From: Saccharothrix obliqua
GTDB lineage: Bacteria; Actinomycetota; Actinomycetes; Mycobacteriales; Pseudonocardiaceae
Assembly: GCF_019375475.1 (NCBI RefSeq)
Contig: NZ_JAHXGQ010000008.1
Span: 62,001-126,000, forward strand
Length of the DNA: 64,000 nt
Direction of reading: 5' to 3'
How positions within the stretch are numbered: the stretch's first letter is position 1; each line of letters begins with the position of its first letter. Both the position numbers and the translations under genes were made by a program. Below the pieces are notes generated by a model that saw nothing but the letters and a program-made list of their open reading frames with translations, was not told the DNA's origin and did not search any database. Positions 26,998 to 34,278 of this stretch are shown here, piece by piece.

Positions 26998-27432
26998 CTA
27001 CCGACCTTCGACCGGTCCCGCGTACCGCAGCCGGGCGACCACGGCGGCCGACCGCTCCTCGAACGCCGCCTGGTCGAGCTGGGCGCCGAGTTCGGCACCG
27101 CAGACGCCGTCCGCCTCGTCGGCCAGGGCGCGGCCCGCGTCCGTGATGGCGCAGTACACGCCTCTGCGGTCGAAGTCGCACCGGACACGCCCCACGAGCC
27201 CTTTGCCTTCGAGTCGCGCGGTCAGCCTGCTCACGGAGGACTGCTCCAGGCCGAGCACGCTGGTCAACTCGTGCACACGCATCCCACGGGGGTCTCCGTC
27301 GCGCAGGGCCAGGAGCGTGAACAGCTCGGACAGAGTCACGTCGTGGGTGCGCGCCAACCGCTTGTCGAGCGCTTGGTTCACGCGTGCGGTCAGTGCGCTG
27401 AGCCTGCGCCACAGCAGGGTGTCATCGGTCAT
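26998..27432 (-). CDS. MarR-family transcriptional regulator
   Basis: 144 aa. Winged helix with the recognition region VHELTSVLGLEQSSVSRLTARLEGKGLVGRVRCDFDRRG (the 'wing' DxRG) and flanking dimerisation helices. It is divergent from an MFS exporter; two dyad-symmetric A/T-rich sites lie in the 205-bp gap (27455-27477 and 27561-27578), the classic arrangement of a MarR repressor of its own gene and an efflux pump. Ligand unknown. Confidence 0.9.
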   Translation of the reverse strand: MTDDTLLWRRLSALTARVNQALDKRLARTHDVTLSELFTLLALRDGDPRGMRVHELTSVLGLEQSSVSRLTARLEGKGLVGRVRCDFDRRGVYCAITDAGRALADEADGVCGAELGAQLDQAAFEERSAAVVARLRYAGPVEGR

Positions 27433-27454
27433 CGGACGTCCCCGACCGGCGCGT

Positions 27455-27477
27455 TAAGTACATGTTCATGCATCTTA
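27455..27477. promoter_or_regulatory. Imperfect palindrome next to the marR start (candidate MarR operator)
   Basis: TAAG and CTTA arms bracket ACATG/CATG-containing sequence 23 bp upstream of the MarR start codon. Unusually A/T-rich for this genome. Confidence 0.4.
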
Positions 27478-27560
27478 TAGAGGGCTTCCGACGACGGCCA
27501 GTGTCGTGATCACTGCTGTGAGCAGCGAACAACGAGCTTGTCGGATTGAACAACATGCAT

Positions 27561-27578
27561 GCAGTTGCATCTAACTGC
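27561..27578. promoter_or_regulatory. Perfect inverted repeat GCAGTT-N6-AACTGC (candidate MarR operator)
   Basis: 18-bp dyad, GCAGTT GCATCT AACTGC, 60 bp before the exporter ATG. Its size and A/T content fit MarR operators. A related ATGCATGCA sequence lies immediately upstream (27556-27564). Confidence 0.5.
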
Positions 27579-27637
27579 TACGGTTCGTGCACCGGTGGAC
27601 GACCGGCGGTGACGAGCGAGTGGATCGGTGGTGCGAC

Positions 27638-29062
27638 ATGACGACGGGGGATGCCTCGGCGGACGCGGGTGCGGGTGCCGCGCGTGGTGACCGGTTAGAT
27701 CCCGCGTACCTGCGGATGGCCGCGGTGCTGTTGCTGGGCATGCTGCTGGCGCTGCTCGACGAGACGATCGTCAACGTGGGCGTGCGGACGCTCACCACGA
27801 GCTTCGACTCCTCGTTGGCGACGATCCAGTGGGTGACGGCGGGTTACTTGCTCGCGGTCTCGGTGGCCGTCCCGTTCTCCGGCTGGGCGGTGGACCGGTT
27901 CGGCGGCCGGACGATGTGGCTGACCTCGGTGGTGCTCTTCGTGCTCGGCTCCGCGCTGTGCGGCATCGCGTGGTCGGCGGAGAGCCTGATCGCCTTCCGG
28001 GTGGTCCAGGGCCTCGGTGGCGGCATGGTCGTGCCGGTCGTGCAGGGCATGTTGGCCGCCACCGCGGCACCGGGGCTGGTCGCCAGGGCGATGGGGTTGA
28101 TCTCGATCCCGTTGGTGGTCGGGCCGGTGGTCGGCCCGGTCGTGGGCGGGCTGTTCGTCGACCTGGTGAGCTGGCGGTGGATGTTCTTCGTGAACGTGCC
28201 GATCGGCGTCGCCGCTGTCGTTCTGGCGCTGGTGACCCTGCCACGCGACCGGCGCGAAGGCGTCGGGAACCGCAAGCTCGACGTCGTGGGCCTCGCCCTG
28301 CTGTCGCCGGGGTTCGCGCTGCTCGTCCACGCGTTCTCCACGGCCGGTGCCCGGGGCGACTTCTCCGCCGGCACCGTGCCGGCGTTGCTCGGTGCCGTGC
28401 TGCTCGGCGCGTACGTGGTGCACGCGCTGCGGACCCGGGTCGAGCCCTTGATCAACGTGCGGATGTTCGGCAACCGCGGCTTCACCTTGGCCGCGGTGGT
28501 CATGTTCCTCGTGGGCGCGGTCGCCAACGCGTTGTTGTTCCTGACGCCCCTGTACTACCAGGACGCACGCGACTTCACGGCGGTGCACGCCGGACTGCTG
28601 CTGGTCCCGTCCGGCCTGGTCGGCGCCCTCGGCTCGGCCCTGGTGGGCAGGGCGGCCGTGAAGTTCACCGCCCGGGTCACCACGTCCACCGGTCTGCTGC
28701 TCGCGGCGCTGGGTGCGTACGCCTACACGTTCGTGGGCGCCGACACCAGTCAGGCGCTGCTGGTGGTCGCGCTGGGCGTGACCGGGTTCGGCATCGGGTT
28801 CGCGATCCCCGGCACGATGGCGTTCCTGTACCAGGCGCTCGGCCCCGAGTCGGTCGCCCGTGCCACCGGCGCGTTGTTCATCTTCAACCAACTCGGCGGC
28901 TCGGTGGGCATCGCCGCGGTCGCCGTGACCCTGCAGGCACGACTCACCGCCGCGTCGTCCGCTCCCGCCGCGTTCGGCAGCGCCTACTGGGTCGTCGTGG
29001 TGCCGGCCCTGATCGGCGTGCTCGCCGCCGTCCTCCCGCCCGGGCCCGGCCGGGTGGGCTGA
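27638..29062 (+). CDS. DHA2-family MFS multidrug exporter
   Basis: 474 aa from the ATG at 27638 (an in-frame start 51 bp upstream is less likely). Helix 1 carries the DHA2 signature LLALLDETIVNVGVRTL, motif A is VDRFGGRTMWL, and motif C-like GLISIPLVVGPVVGPVVGG is duplicated. About 14 hydrophobic helices. It is divergent from and presumably repressed by the MarR protein. Substrate unknown. Confidence 0.9.
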   Translation: MTTGDASADAGAGAARGDRLDPAYLRMAAVLLLGMLLALLDETIVNVGVRTLTTSFDSSLATIQWVTAGYLLAVSVAVPFSGWAVDRFGGRTMWLTSVVLFVLGSALCGIAWSAESLIAFRVVQGLGGGMVVPVVQGMLAATAAPGLVARAMGLISIPLVVGPVVGPVVGGLFVDLVSWRWMFFVNVPIGVAAVVLALVTLPRDRREGVGNRKLDVVGLALLSPGFALLVHAFSTAGARGDFSAGTVPALLGAVLLGAYVVHALRTRVEPLINVRMFGNRGFTLAAVVMFLVGAVANALLFLTPLYYQDARDFTAVHAGLLLVPSGLVGALGSALVGRAAVKFTARVTTSTGLLLAALGAYAYTFVGADTSQALLVVALGVTGFGIGFAIPGTMAFLYQALGPESVARATGALFIFNQLGGSVGIAAVAVTLQARLTAASSAPAAFGSAYWVVVVPALIGVLAAVLPPGPGRVG

Positions 29063-29071
29063 CGTCCCGGC

Positions 29072-30049
29072 TCACCGCGGCACGTCGGGCAGCCGGTGCA
29101 CCGCCTCCAGCGCCCGGTCGAGTTCGCGTTCCACCAAGCGGTCCCGGTGCCAGATCGTCCGGTGTTCCCGCTTCGGGATCGGGAGGAAGCCGGTGGCGCG
29201 GGGGCGCCAGTCGTCGTCGAAGGTGATGACGCCGGCGGCGGGGAAGTCCCAGCCGGTGCGGTCCGCCGGGAACGGCGGGTCGGGGACCGGGCTGGTCGAC
29301 GGCAGGTCCGGCAGCGGCCCGTCGTCCGCCCTCGCCGCGTGCTCCCGGACCGCGGCGGCCCGGAAGGCGAAGTACGTGGACGCCTCCGGGTGGAGGAGCA
29401 GCACCAGCCGCCGCGGCGACACCGTGCGCAGCGCTTCCACGTACTCCCAAACGGTTCCGGGACTGGGCGTAGCGGACAAAACCACCACGTGCGCGTCGCG
29501 GAGCAACGCGGAGACGGTCCCCTGCCAGTCCGGGCCGGTCACGTAACCGCGTTCCGCGCCCAGTTGCGGTGTCCGCTCGCCCGGTCGGCCGATCGCCACG
29601 ACCCGCCCGAACCGGCTCAGGTACTCGACCAGGTACTGCTCGCGGGTCAGGCCGCGGCCGGACATGAGGGCGCCGAGGGGATCGCCCGGCGTCTCCGGCG
29701 GGTTCGCCAGCCACTGGTCCGTGGTGAAAGAACGCAGGTAGAGGACGTAACGGGTGCCGGCCAAGCCCTCCAGCGACCCGACCGCCCCGGTGCGGTACCG
29801 CCGGCCCGTCGTCATCAGGTGGCGGCCCACCTCGAACACGACCGCGCCGGTACCGCCGACCACGGCCTTGATCCCCACCGCCACCGGCCAGGACAGGTCC
29901 GGCGCGTCCAGCCACCAGGCCAGGTTCCGGGCGGACAGCACGAAAGCGCCGATGAACAACAGCACGCCGGGGACGCACAACGCCCAGGCCAGGACCGTGA
30001 TCGCCCAGCCGGCCACCACGTCGCCGGCCCGTCGTGCCGCAGTGTCCAC
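29072..30049 (-). CDS. Membrane-anchored protein with a TIR/nucleotide-binding-like cytosolic domain (unknown)
   Basis: 325 aa; not assigned to a named family with confidence. Two N-terminal hydrophobic helices (~13-38 and ~52-72). The cytosolic part begins with YVLYLRSFTTDQWL and continues with LVEYLSRFGRVVAIGRPGE, GPDWQGTVSALLRDAHVVVLSATPSPGTVWEYVEAL: alternating beta-alpha units in which LRSFxxD, an acidic loop and a Glu in WEYVEAL recall TIR-like domains. No signal peptide. It sits alone between a convergent MFS gene (9 bp) and the divergent GtrA gene. The TIR comparison is an inference that structure prediction could settle. Confidence 0.6.
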   Translation of the reverse strand: MDTAARRAGDVVAGWAITVLAWALCVPGVLLFIGAFVLSARNLAWWLDAPDLSWPVAVGIKAVVGGTGAVVFEVGRHLMTTGRRYRTGAVGSLEGLAGTRYVLYLRSFTTDQWLANPPETPGDPLGALMSGRGLTREQYLVEYLSRFGRVVAIGRPGERTPQLGAERGYVTGPDWQGTVSALLRDAHVVVLSATPSPGTVWEYVEALRTVSPRRLVLLLHPEASTYFAFRAAAVREHAARADDGPLPDLPSTSPVPDPPFPADRTGWDFPAAGVITFDDDWRPRATGFLPIPKREHRTIWHRDRLVERELDRALEAVHRLPDVPR

Positions 30050-30129
30050 CGCACCTCCAACACCCGGATCGTAGGGGCGCCGTCCAGCAGTCCGGAGTGG
30101 ACGGTCGCCGGAATCGGTAGGGTGGCGCG

Positions 30130-30651
30130 GTGTCGGTCGCCCGGAGGGTCCTCGTGCTGGTGGCAGGTCGGTTGCGCGAGCACCGCGAACTGGTGAAGTT
30201 CCTGGTGGTGGGCGGCACGTGCTTCGTGATCACCGCCGTGGTCAACTACGTGCTGAAGTTCACCGTGCTCACGGGCAAACCCGCTACGGCGCTGGTCATC
30301 GCCACCATCGTGTCGACGGTGGTCTCGTACGTGCTCAACCGCGAGTGGTCGTTCCGCGCGCGGGGCGGCCGGGAGCGGCACCACGAGGCGGCGTTGTTCT
30401 TCCTGATCAGCGCGGTCGGCGTGGCCCTGAACCCGCTGCCGCTGCTGGTGTCCCGCTACGTGCTGGGACTGCGGCAACCCGAAGTCGGCCTGCTGGTCCA
30501 GGAAGCGGCCGACTTCGCCGCCGGGATGGTGCTGGGCACGCTGCTGGCCACGGCCTTCCGGTGGTGGGCGTTCCGGCGGTGGGTCTTCCCGGAGCGCACG
30601 CCGGCCGAACCGCCGGTCGTGCCGGACGTCGACCTGGACGAGGCCGCCTGA
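30130..30651 (+). CDS. GtrA-family membrane protein
   Basis: 173 aa, GTG start. Four membrane helices: ~20-42 (ELVKFLVVGGTCFVITAVVNYVL), ~50-70, ~88-108 and ~125-150. The pattern LVKFLVVGG...SYVLNREWSFR is characteristic of GtrA proteins, which assist transfer of polyprenyl-linked sugars across the membrane in cell-wall or exopolysaccharide synthesis. No partner glycosyltransferase is adjacent. Its stop is two bases from the convergent soxR stop. Confidence 0.88.
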   Translation: MSVARRVLVLVAGRLREHRELVKFLVVGGTCFVITAVVNYVLKFTVLTGKPATALVIATIVSTVVSYVLNREWSFRARGGRERHHEAALFFLISAVGVALNPLPLLVSRYVLGLRQPEVGLLVQEAADFAAGMVLGTLLATAFRWWAFRRWVFPERTPAEPPVVPDVDLDEAA

Positions 30652-30653
30652 GG

Positions 30654-31115
30654 TCAGGGTTCGTCGTCGGGGTGGAGCAGGAGTTGCGGCCCGGCGCCGT
30701 GCTCGCTGAGGCTGTCACCCGGGTTGAGCACGTAGCAGCGCCGCAGTGACAGGCACCCGCACCCGATGCAGCCGGTGAGTTCGCGCTGCAACTGCTCGAC
30801 CTCCCGCCGCCGCGCCTCCAGGTGCTCCCGCCACCGGTTCGCGATCCGGTCCCAGTCCCGCTTGCCCGGCATCCGGTCGTCGGGCAGCCCCGCGAACACC
30901 TCGGCCACCTCGGCGAGCGGGATGCCCAGCCGCTTCGCGAACAGCACCAGCGACAGGCGGCGCAGCACGTGCCGCGGGTAGCGGCGCTGGTTGCCCGCCG
31001 TCCGGACCGAGGTGATCAACCCCTGCGCCTCGTAGAAGCGGACGGCCGAGGTGGCGACGCCCGCGCGGCGCGCGAGTTCGCCGATGGTCAGCAGATCGGT
31101 CGGTGCGCGTGACAT
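30654..31115 (-). CDS. soxR: SoxR, redox-sensing MerR-family regulator with [2Fe-2S] cluster
   Basis: 153 aa from the ATG at 31115. MerR HTH at ~8-60 (LTIGELARRAGVATSAVRFYEAQGLI), a dimerisation helix, and the SoxR-specific cysteine motif CIGCGCLSLRRC (C-x2-C-x-C-x5-C) that binds [2Fe-2S]. In actinomycetes SoxR responds to redox-active metabolites and activates efflux and oxidoreductase genes. It is divergent from an MFS gene across a 49-bp gap with a MerR-type 19-bp-spaced promoter covered by a 20-bp inverted repeat, so that gene is the predicted target. Confidence 0.92.
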   Translation of the reverse strand: MSRAPTDLLTIGELARRAGVATSAVRFYEAQGLITSVRTAGNQRRYPRHVLRRLSLVLFAKRLGIPLAEVAEVFAGLPDDRMPGKRDWDRIANRWREHLEARRREVEQLQRELTGCIGCGCLSLRRCYVLNPGDSLSEHGAGPQLLLHPDDEP

Positions 31116-31125
31116 GGCCGCTCTC

Positions 31126-31156
31126 TTGACTTGAAGTCCACTTGAACTCCTAGCGT
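31126..31156 (+). promoter_or_regulatory. SoxR operator/promoter of the divergent MFS gene (19-bp spacer, leaderless)
   Basis: -35 TTGACT (31126-31131) and -10 TAGCGT (31151-31156) are separated by 19 bp, the stretched spacer that MerR-family activators correct by DNA twisting. Within it is an inverted repeat ACTTGAAGT-CC-ACTTGAACT (31129-31148; 7 of 9 positions pair). The GTG of the MFS gene is at 31165, eight bases after the -10, so its mRNA is probably leaderless. Confidence 0.65.
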
Positions 31157-31164
31157 AGCGCGAC

Positions 31165-32577
31165 GTGACCGGAAACCCTTCGCACGCCCCGTCCACGACG
31201 GACCAGGCCGACACCACCGGGCGGTGGTCCGAGCTGTTCTCCGGCCGCTACGCCGCGACCGTGCTGGTGCTCGCCGGCGGTGTCGCGCTGTACGCGATGA
31301 ACCTCTACTTCACGGCGGCGCTGATGCCGTCGATCGTCGCCGACATCGGTGGCGCCGAGTTCTACGCCTGGGTCGCGACCGGCTTCCTGATGGCCGCGGT
31401 CATCGCCTCCATGATGGTCAGTCGCGTGCTGACCGCCCGGGGCGCGTCCGGCGCGTACCTCGTCGGCTTCCTGGTCTTCGCGGTCGGCGCGGCGGTGAAC
31501 GCGCTCAGTCCGACGATGGAGGTGCTGATCGCGGGTCGGGTCGTGCAGGGCTTCGGCGGCGGCCTGCTCGCCGGGCTCGGCTACGCCGTCATCCGGACCG
31601 CGTTGCCGGACCACCTGTGGGCGCGCGCGGCCGGGCTCGTGTCGGCGATGTGGGGTGTCGGCACGCTCGTCGGACCCGCGCTCGGCGGTGTCTTCGCCCA
31701 GTTCGACGCGTGGCCGTGGGCGTACGGGCTGCTGTTCGCCGTCGCGGTGGCGCTGGCCGCGCTGACCCGGAAAGCGTTGCCCCGCAAGACGACCGCCACC
31801 GGCGAGCGGACGCCCGTGCCGGTGTTGTCGCTGGTGCTGCTGACGTTGGCGGCGACCGCGTTCAGCCTCGGTTCGACGGTGGCGCCGGGCGCGCCGACCG
31901 CGATCGCGCTCGGCGTCGGCGCGGTGCTGCTGATCGCCTTCCTGGTCGTGGAGGCGCGGGGTCCGGTGAGCGTGCTGCCCGGCCTCACCTACGTGCGCGG
32001 CACGTCGCTGAAGTGGGTCTACCTCACGGTCGCCGCCCTGTGCGCGGGCGTGATGACGGAGAACTTCATCCCGCTGTTCGGCCGGGAGCTGGGTGGCCTC
32101 TCGCCGCTCGCGGCCGGGTTGCTCGGCGCGGCGTTGTCGGTCGGGTGGGTCGTCGCGCAGCTCCTCAGCGTCAACCTCGGCACGGCGGGGGCACGGCGGG
32201 CGATCCTGGTCGCACCGCTGCTGCTGACCGGCGGGCTGGTGGCGTTCGGCGCCCTCCAGGCCGACGGCGCGTCGACGCTGCTCGTGGTGCTGTGGGCAGT
32301 GGTGCTGCTCGTCGCGGGCATCGGTATCGGCTTGGCGTTCCCGCACCTCAGCGTGGCCGCGATGAGCAGCACGGACGACCCGGCGGAGGGCGCGCGTGCG
32401 GCGGCGGCCCTCAACACCACCCAGCTCATCACCTACACCGTGACCTCGGCCATCGCGGGCACGTTGATCAGCCTCGGCGGATCGCCGGTCGGGTCGGCCC
32501 GCCTGCTGGCGTTCGGGATCGCGGTGCTCACGGCGCTCGGGACGGCCACGGCGGTGTTCTCCACGCGACGCCGTTAG
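31165..32577 (+). CDS. MFS transporter, probable SoxR-controlled efflux pump
   Basis: 470 aa, GTG start. About 14 hydrophobic helices with DHA2-like features: helix 1 LYAMNLYFTAALMPSIVADIGG, VVQGFGGGLLAGLGYAVIR, and motif C-like AMWGVGTLVGPALGGVFA. The charged motif A loop is weak (MMVSRVLTARGASG). The promoter is the SoxR-type site described separately, which suggests export of redox-active compounds. The 3' end overlaps the convergent TetR gene by 50 bp. Confidence 0.88.
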   Translation: MTGNPSHAPSTTDQADTTGRWSELFSGRYAATVLVLAGGVALYAMNLYFTAALMPSIVADIGGAEFYAWVATGFLMAAVIASMMVSRVLTARGASGAYLVGFLVFAVGAAVNALSPTMEVLIAGRVVQGFGGGLLAGLGYAVIRTALPDHLWARAAGLVSAMWGVGTLVGPALGGVFAQFDAWPWAYGLLFAVAVALAALTRKALPRKTTATGERTPVPVLSLVLLTLAATAFSLGSTVAPGAPTAIALGVGAVLLIAFLVVEARGPVSVLPGLTYVRGTSLKWVYLTVAALCAGVMTENFIPLFGRELGGLSPLAAGLLGAALSVGWVVAQLLSVNLGTAGARRAILVAPLLLTGGLVAFGALQADGASTLLVVLWAVVLLVAGIGIGLAFPHLSVAAMSSTDDPAEGARAAAALNTTQLITYTVTSAIAGTLISLGGSPVGSARLLAFGIAVLTALGTATAVFSTRRR

Positions 32578-33178
32578 GGCGGCACAGGATCTGCGTGGTG
32601 GCGTCGATGAGGACGGCGGCCACGGTGCCCGCGTTCAGCGACCGGCCGGTGAGCAGCAGGTCGAAGGCGTCGAACGAGGTGTGCAGCCACAGCACGTGCG
32701 CGGCGTGGTCGGTGGTGATCCCGTCGCGCAGCACGCCCTGCTCGCGCAGGCGACGTGCGAGGACCGCCAAGCCCTGCGCCCGTTCGCGCTCCAAGCGGCG
32801 GATCGTGCCGCCCACCGCCGCGGTGTCCAGTCGTGCCATGGAGAACAGCGCGCGCAGCACGTCGCGGTGCGTGGCGTACACGTGCACGTTGCCGCTGATG
32901 GCATCCCGGAGAGCGCGCCTGGCATCGGGATTCCGCACCGCCTCGGTCAAGTCGATGTGGCGCAACAGGTTCGCGGCGAACGCGGCGAACAGGCCCGTGC
33001 GCGTGCCGAAAGCGGTGTAGATCGTGGATCGGGACACGTCGGCGAGTTGGGCCACCTTCTCCATCGTGACCGGTTCGGAGGGCGTTTCGACCAGGCACCG
33101 GTGGACGGCGTCGAGGATGCGCCTCCGGGTCAGGTCGGCGGACTGCGCCCGCAGCCGCTGTCGGTACTCACGTGCCAT
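32528..33178 (-). CDS. TetR-family transcriptional regulator
   Basis: 216 aa from the ATG at 33178 (a GTG six bases upstream is possible). N-terminal HTH: TRRRILDAVHRCLVE...VTMEKVAQLADVSRSTIYTAFGTRTGLFAAF. The C-terminal ligand domain is generic. The last 50 bp lie antisense to the end of the MFS gene, and the C-terminal ~15 residues (VAWRTPPWPSRAP) are dictated by that overlap. Target not evident; the downstream transporter is convergent rather than divergent, so autoregulation or a distant target is likely. Confidence 0.88.
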   Translation of the reverse strand: MAREYRQRLRAQSADLTRRRILDAVHRCLVETPSEPVTMEKVAQLADVSRSTIYTAFGTRTGLFAAFAANLLRHIDLTEAVRNPDARRALRDAISGNVHVYATHRDVLRALFSMARLDTAAVGGTIRRLERERAQGLAVLARRLREQGVLRDGITTDHAAHVLWLHTSFDAFDLLLTGRSLNAGTVAAVLIDATTQILCRPNGVAWRTPPWPSRAP

Positions 33179-33231
33179 GGTCACCAGTCCGGTCGGCGGG
33201 CCACCGGCCCGCGGGGCGGTGGGACGGCGGG

Positions 33232-33262
33232 CCTGCCGGGAACCGGCCCGGTTCCCGGCAGG
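33232..33262 (-). terminator. Terminator hairpin after the secreted cysteine protease gene
   Basis: A 15-bp perfect inverted repeat, CCTGCCGGGAACCGG and CCGGTTCCCGGCAGG, around a single C, lying 10 bp after the protease stop codon. Being symmetric it could work in both directions, but it faces no gene end on the other strand. Confidence 0.65.
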
Positions 33263-33272
33263 TCGGTGCGCC

Positions 33273-33953
33273 TCAGCCGGCCTTGGTGATGTTCACGATG
33301 GTGTCGCCCCACGTGAACCGGGAGTTGCGCTGGTACTGCGAGTAGGACCAGGTCTGGTAGCGCTGGTAGCTCGGCCACGGGTCGCCGACCAGGATGGTCT
33401 GGTTCGCCGAGTCGTAGCCGTAGACGACCTCGGCGTGCCCGCCGCCCGAGGTCCAGTAGATGCCGGTGAGGTTGGGGATGCCCGCGTCGATCTGCTTGGT
33501 GATCGAGGCGAAGCTGATCGGCCCGTTGGCGTCCTCGGCGTGGAACCCGGTGCCCTGGAAGCCGTCGACGATCTCCGGGATCTCCGCGCCCTCGTTGGGG
33601 CAGTAGCCGGGCACGCTGTGCTTGCCCGCCGCGCAGAACACCTGCTGGCTGACGGCGCTGCCGAGGAGCCGTTCGATGCTGGCGCCGGTCGCGGCCCAGC
33701 ACCACTGGTCCTGCTGCTGGACCTGCTGCGTGTAGTTCAGCCGCTTGGCCGCCTGCGGCGTGACACCGGCCAGGGCCGCGCTCGGCGGCTGCACCTCCCG
33801 GACCTGGTCGTGCACTTCGGTCCTGATGAGCCCGTGCGGGGCGCCCTGATCCCCGGCCGCCGCGGCCACCGGCGGCGTGAGCGCGGTGGTGGCGAGGGCG
33901 AGGGTGACCGCGACCAGGCAGGGGAGGCCCCGTCGGGTGGATGTCCGATCCAC
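33273..33953 (-). CDS. Secreted papain-like cysteine protease (AvrRpt2/C39-like)
   Basis: 226 aa. Signal peptide ~1-33 (RRGLPCLVAVTLALATTALTPPVAAAA). The catalytic domain has QQQDQWCWAATGASIERLL (nucleophile Cys85), GGGHAEVVYGYD (His173) and LVGDPWPS (Asp191), the papain-like triad order seen in AvrRpt2-type and C39-like peptidases. An additional Cys pair (Cys107, Cys118) may form a disulfide. It is monocistronic with a terminator downstream. The substrate is unknown; in soil actinomycetes such enzymes are extracellular. Confidence 0.82.
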   Translation of the reverse strand: MDRTSTRRGLPCLVAVTLALATTALTPPVAAAAGDQGAPHGLIRTEVHDQVREVQPPSAALAGVTPQAAKRLNYTQQVQQQDQWCWAATGASIERLLGSAVSQQVFCAAGKHSVPGYCPNEGAEIPEIVDGFQGTGFHAEDANGPISFASITKQIDAGIPNLTGIYWTSGGGHAEVVYGYDSANQTILVGDPWPSYQRYQTWSYSQYQRNSRFTWGDTIVNITKAG

Positions 33954-34187
33954 GTGTTTCTCCTAGCAGGGGGAGGAAGGGAACCGGCACCGGCCATTCG
34001 CAGGGGGACGGCCGGCTCGACACCCACCCTGCGCAGGTCGCGCACCCCCGACAACGGCTGCCCGCGTGCACCGCGCCGACGTGTGATCGTTCACCACCGG
34101 TCCACCCCGGCGGAATCGAGCGGCAGCAGCGTCCGAACAGCGGCTCCTCGACGGGAATCACGGCACGGCGGAGAACATTCACCGCTC

Positions 34188-34204
34188 GTTCACCGGCTGT
34201 GAAC
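34188..34204. promoter_or_regulatory. Perfect dyad GTTCAC-N5-GTGAAC (candidate operator)
   Basis: 17-bp inverted repeat with 6-bp arms, 75 bp before the ATG of the LAL regulator. A related GTTCACC also occurs at 34095-34101. Candidate operator for autoregulation. Confidence 0.4.
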
Positions 34205-34210
34205 CGCCCG

Positions 34211-34233
34211 CCGGTGTCCACTGAGGACACCGG
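34211..34233. promoter_or_regulatory. Perfect dyad CCGGTGTCC-N5-GGACACCGG (operator or hairpin)
   Basis: 9-bp arms and a 5-bp centre (ACTGA), 46 bp before the LAL regulator ATG. It may be an operator or, if transcribed, a stable 5'UTR hairpin. Confidence 0.4.
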
Positions 34234-34278
34234 TCGTCGTTCCGCGGGCTTGCGGCACGCAGTACGGTCGGAGCCGGG

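Larger units (their letters stand above)
33954..34278. other. 325-bp divergent intergenic region with two palindromes before the LAL regulator
   Basis: No gene seen. It contains two perfect dyads listed separately (34188-34204 and 34211-34233), both within 100 bp of the LAL regulator start, and the protease 5' region with a purine tract (GGGGGAGGAAGGG on the plus strand). Confidence 0.45.
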
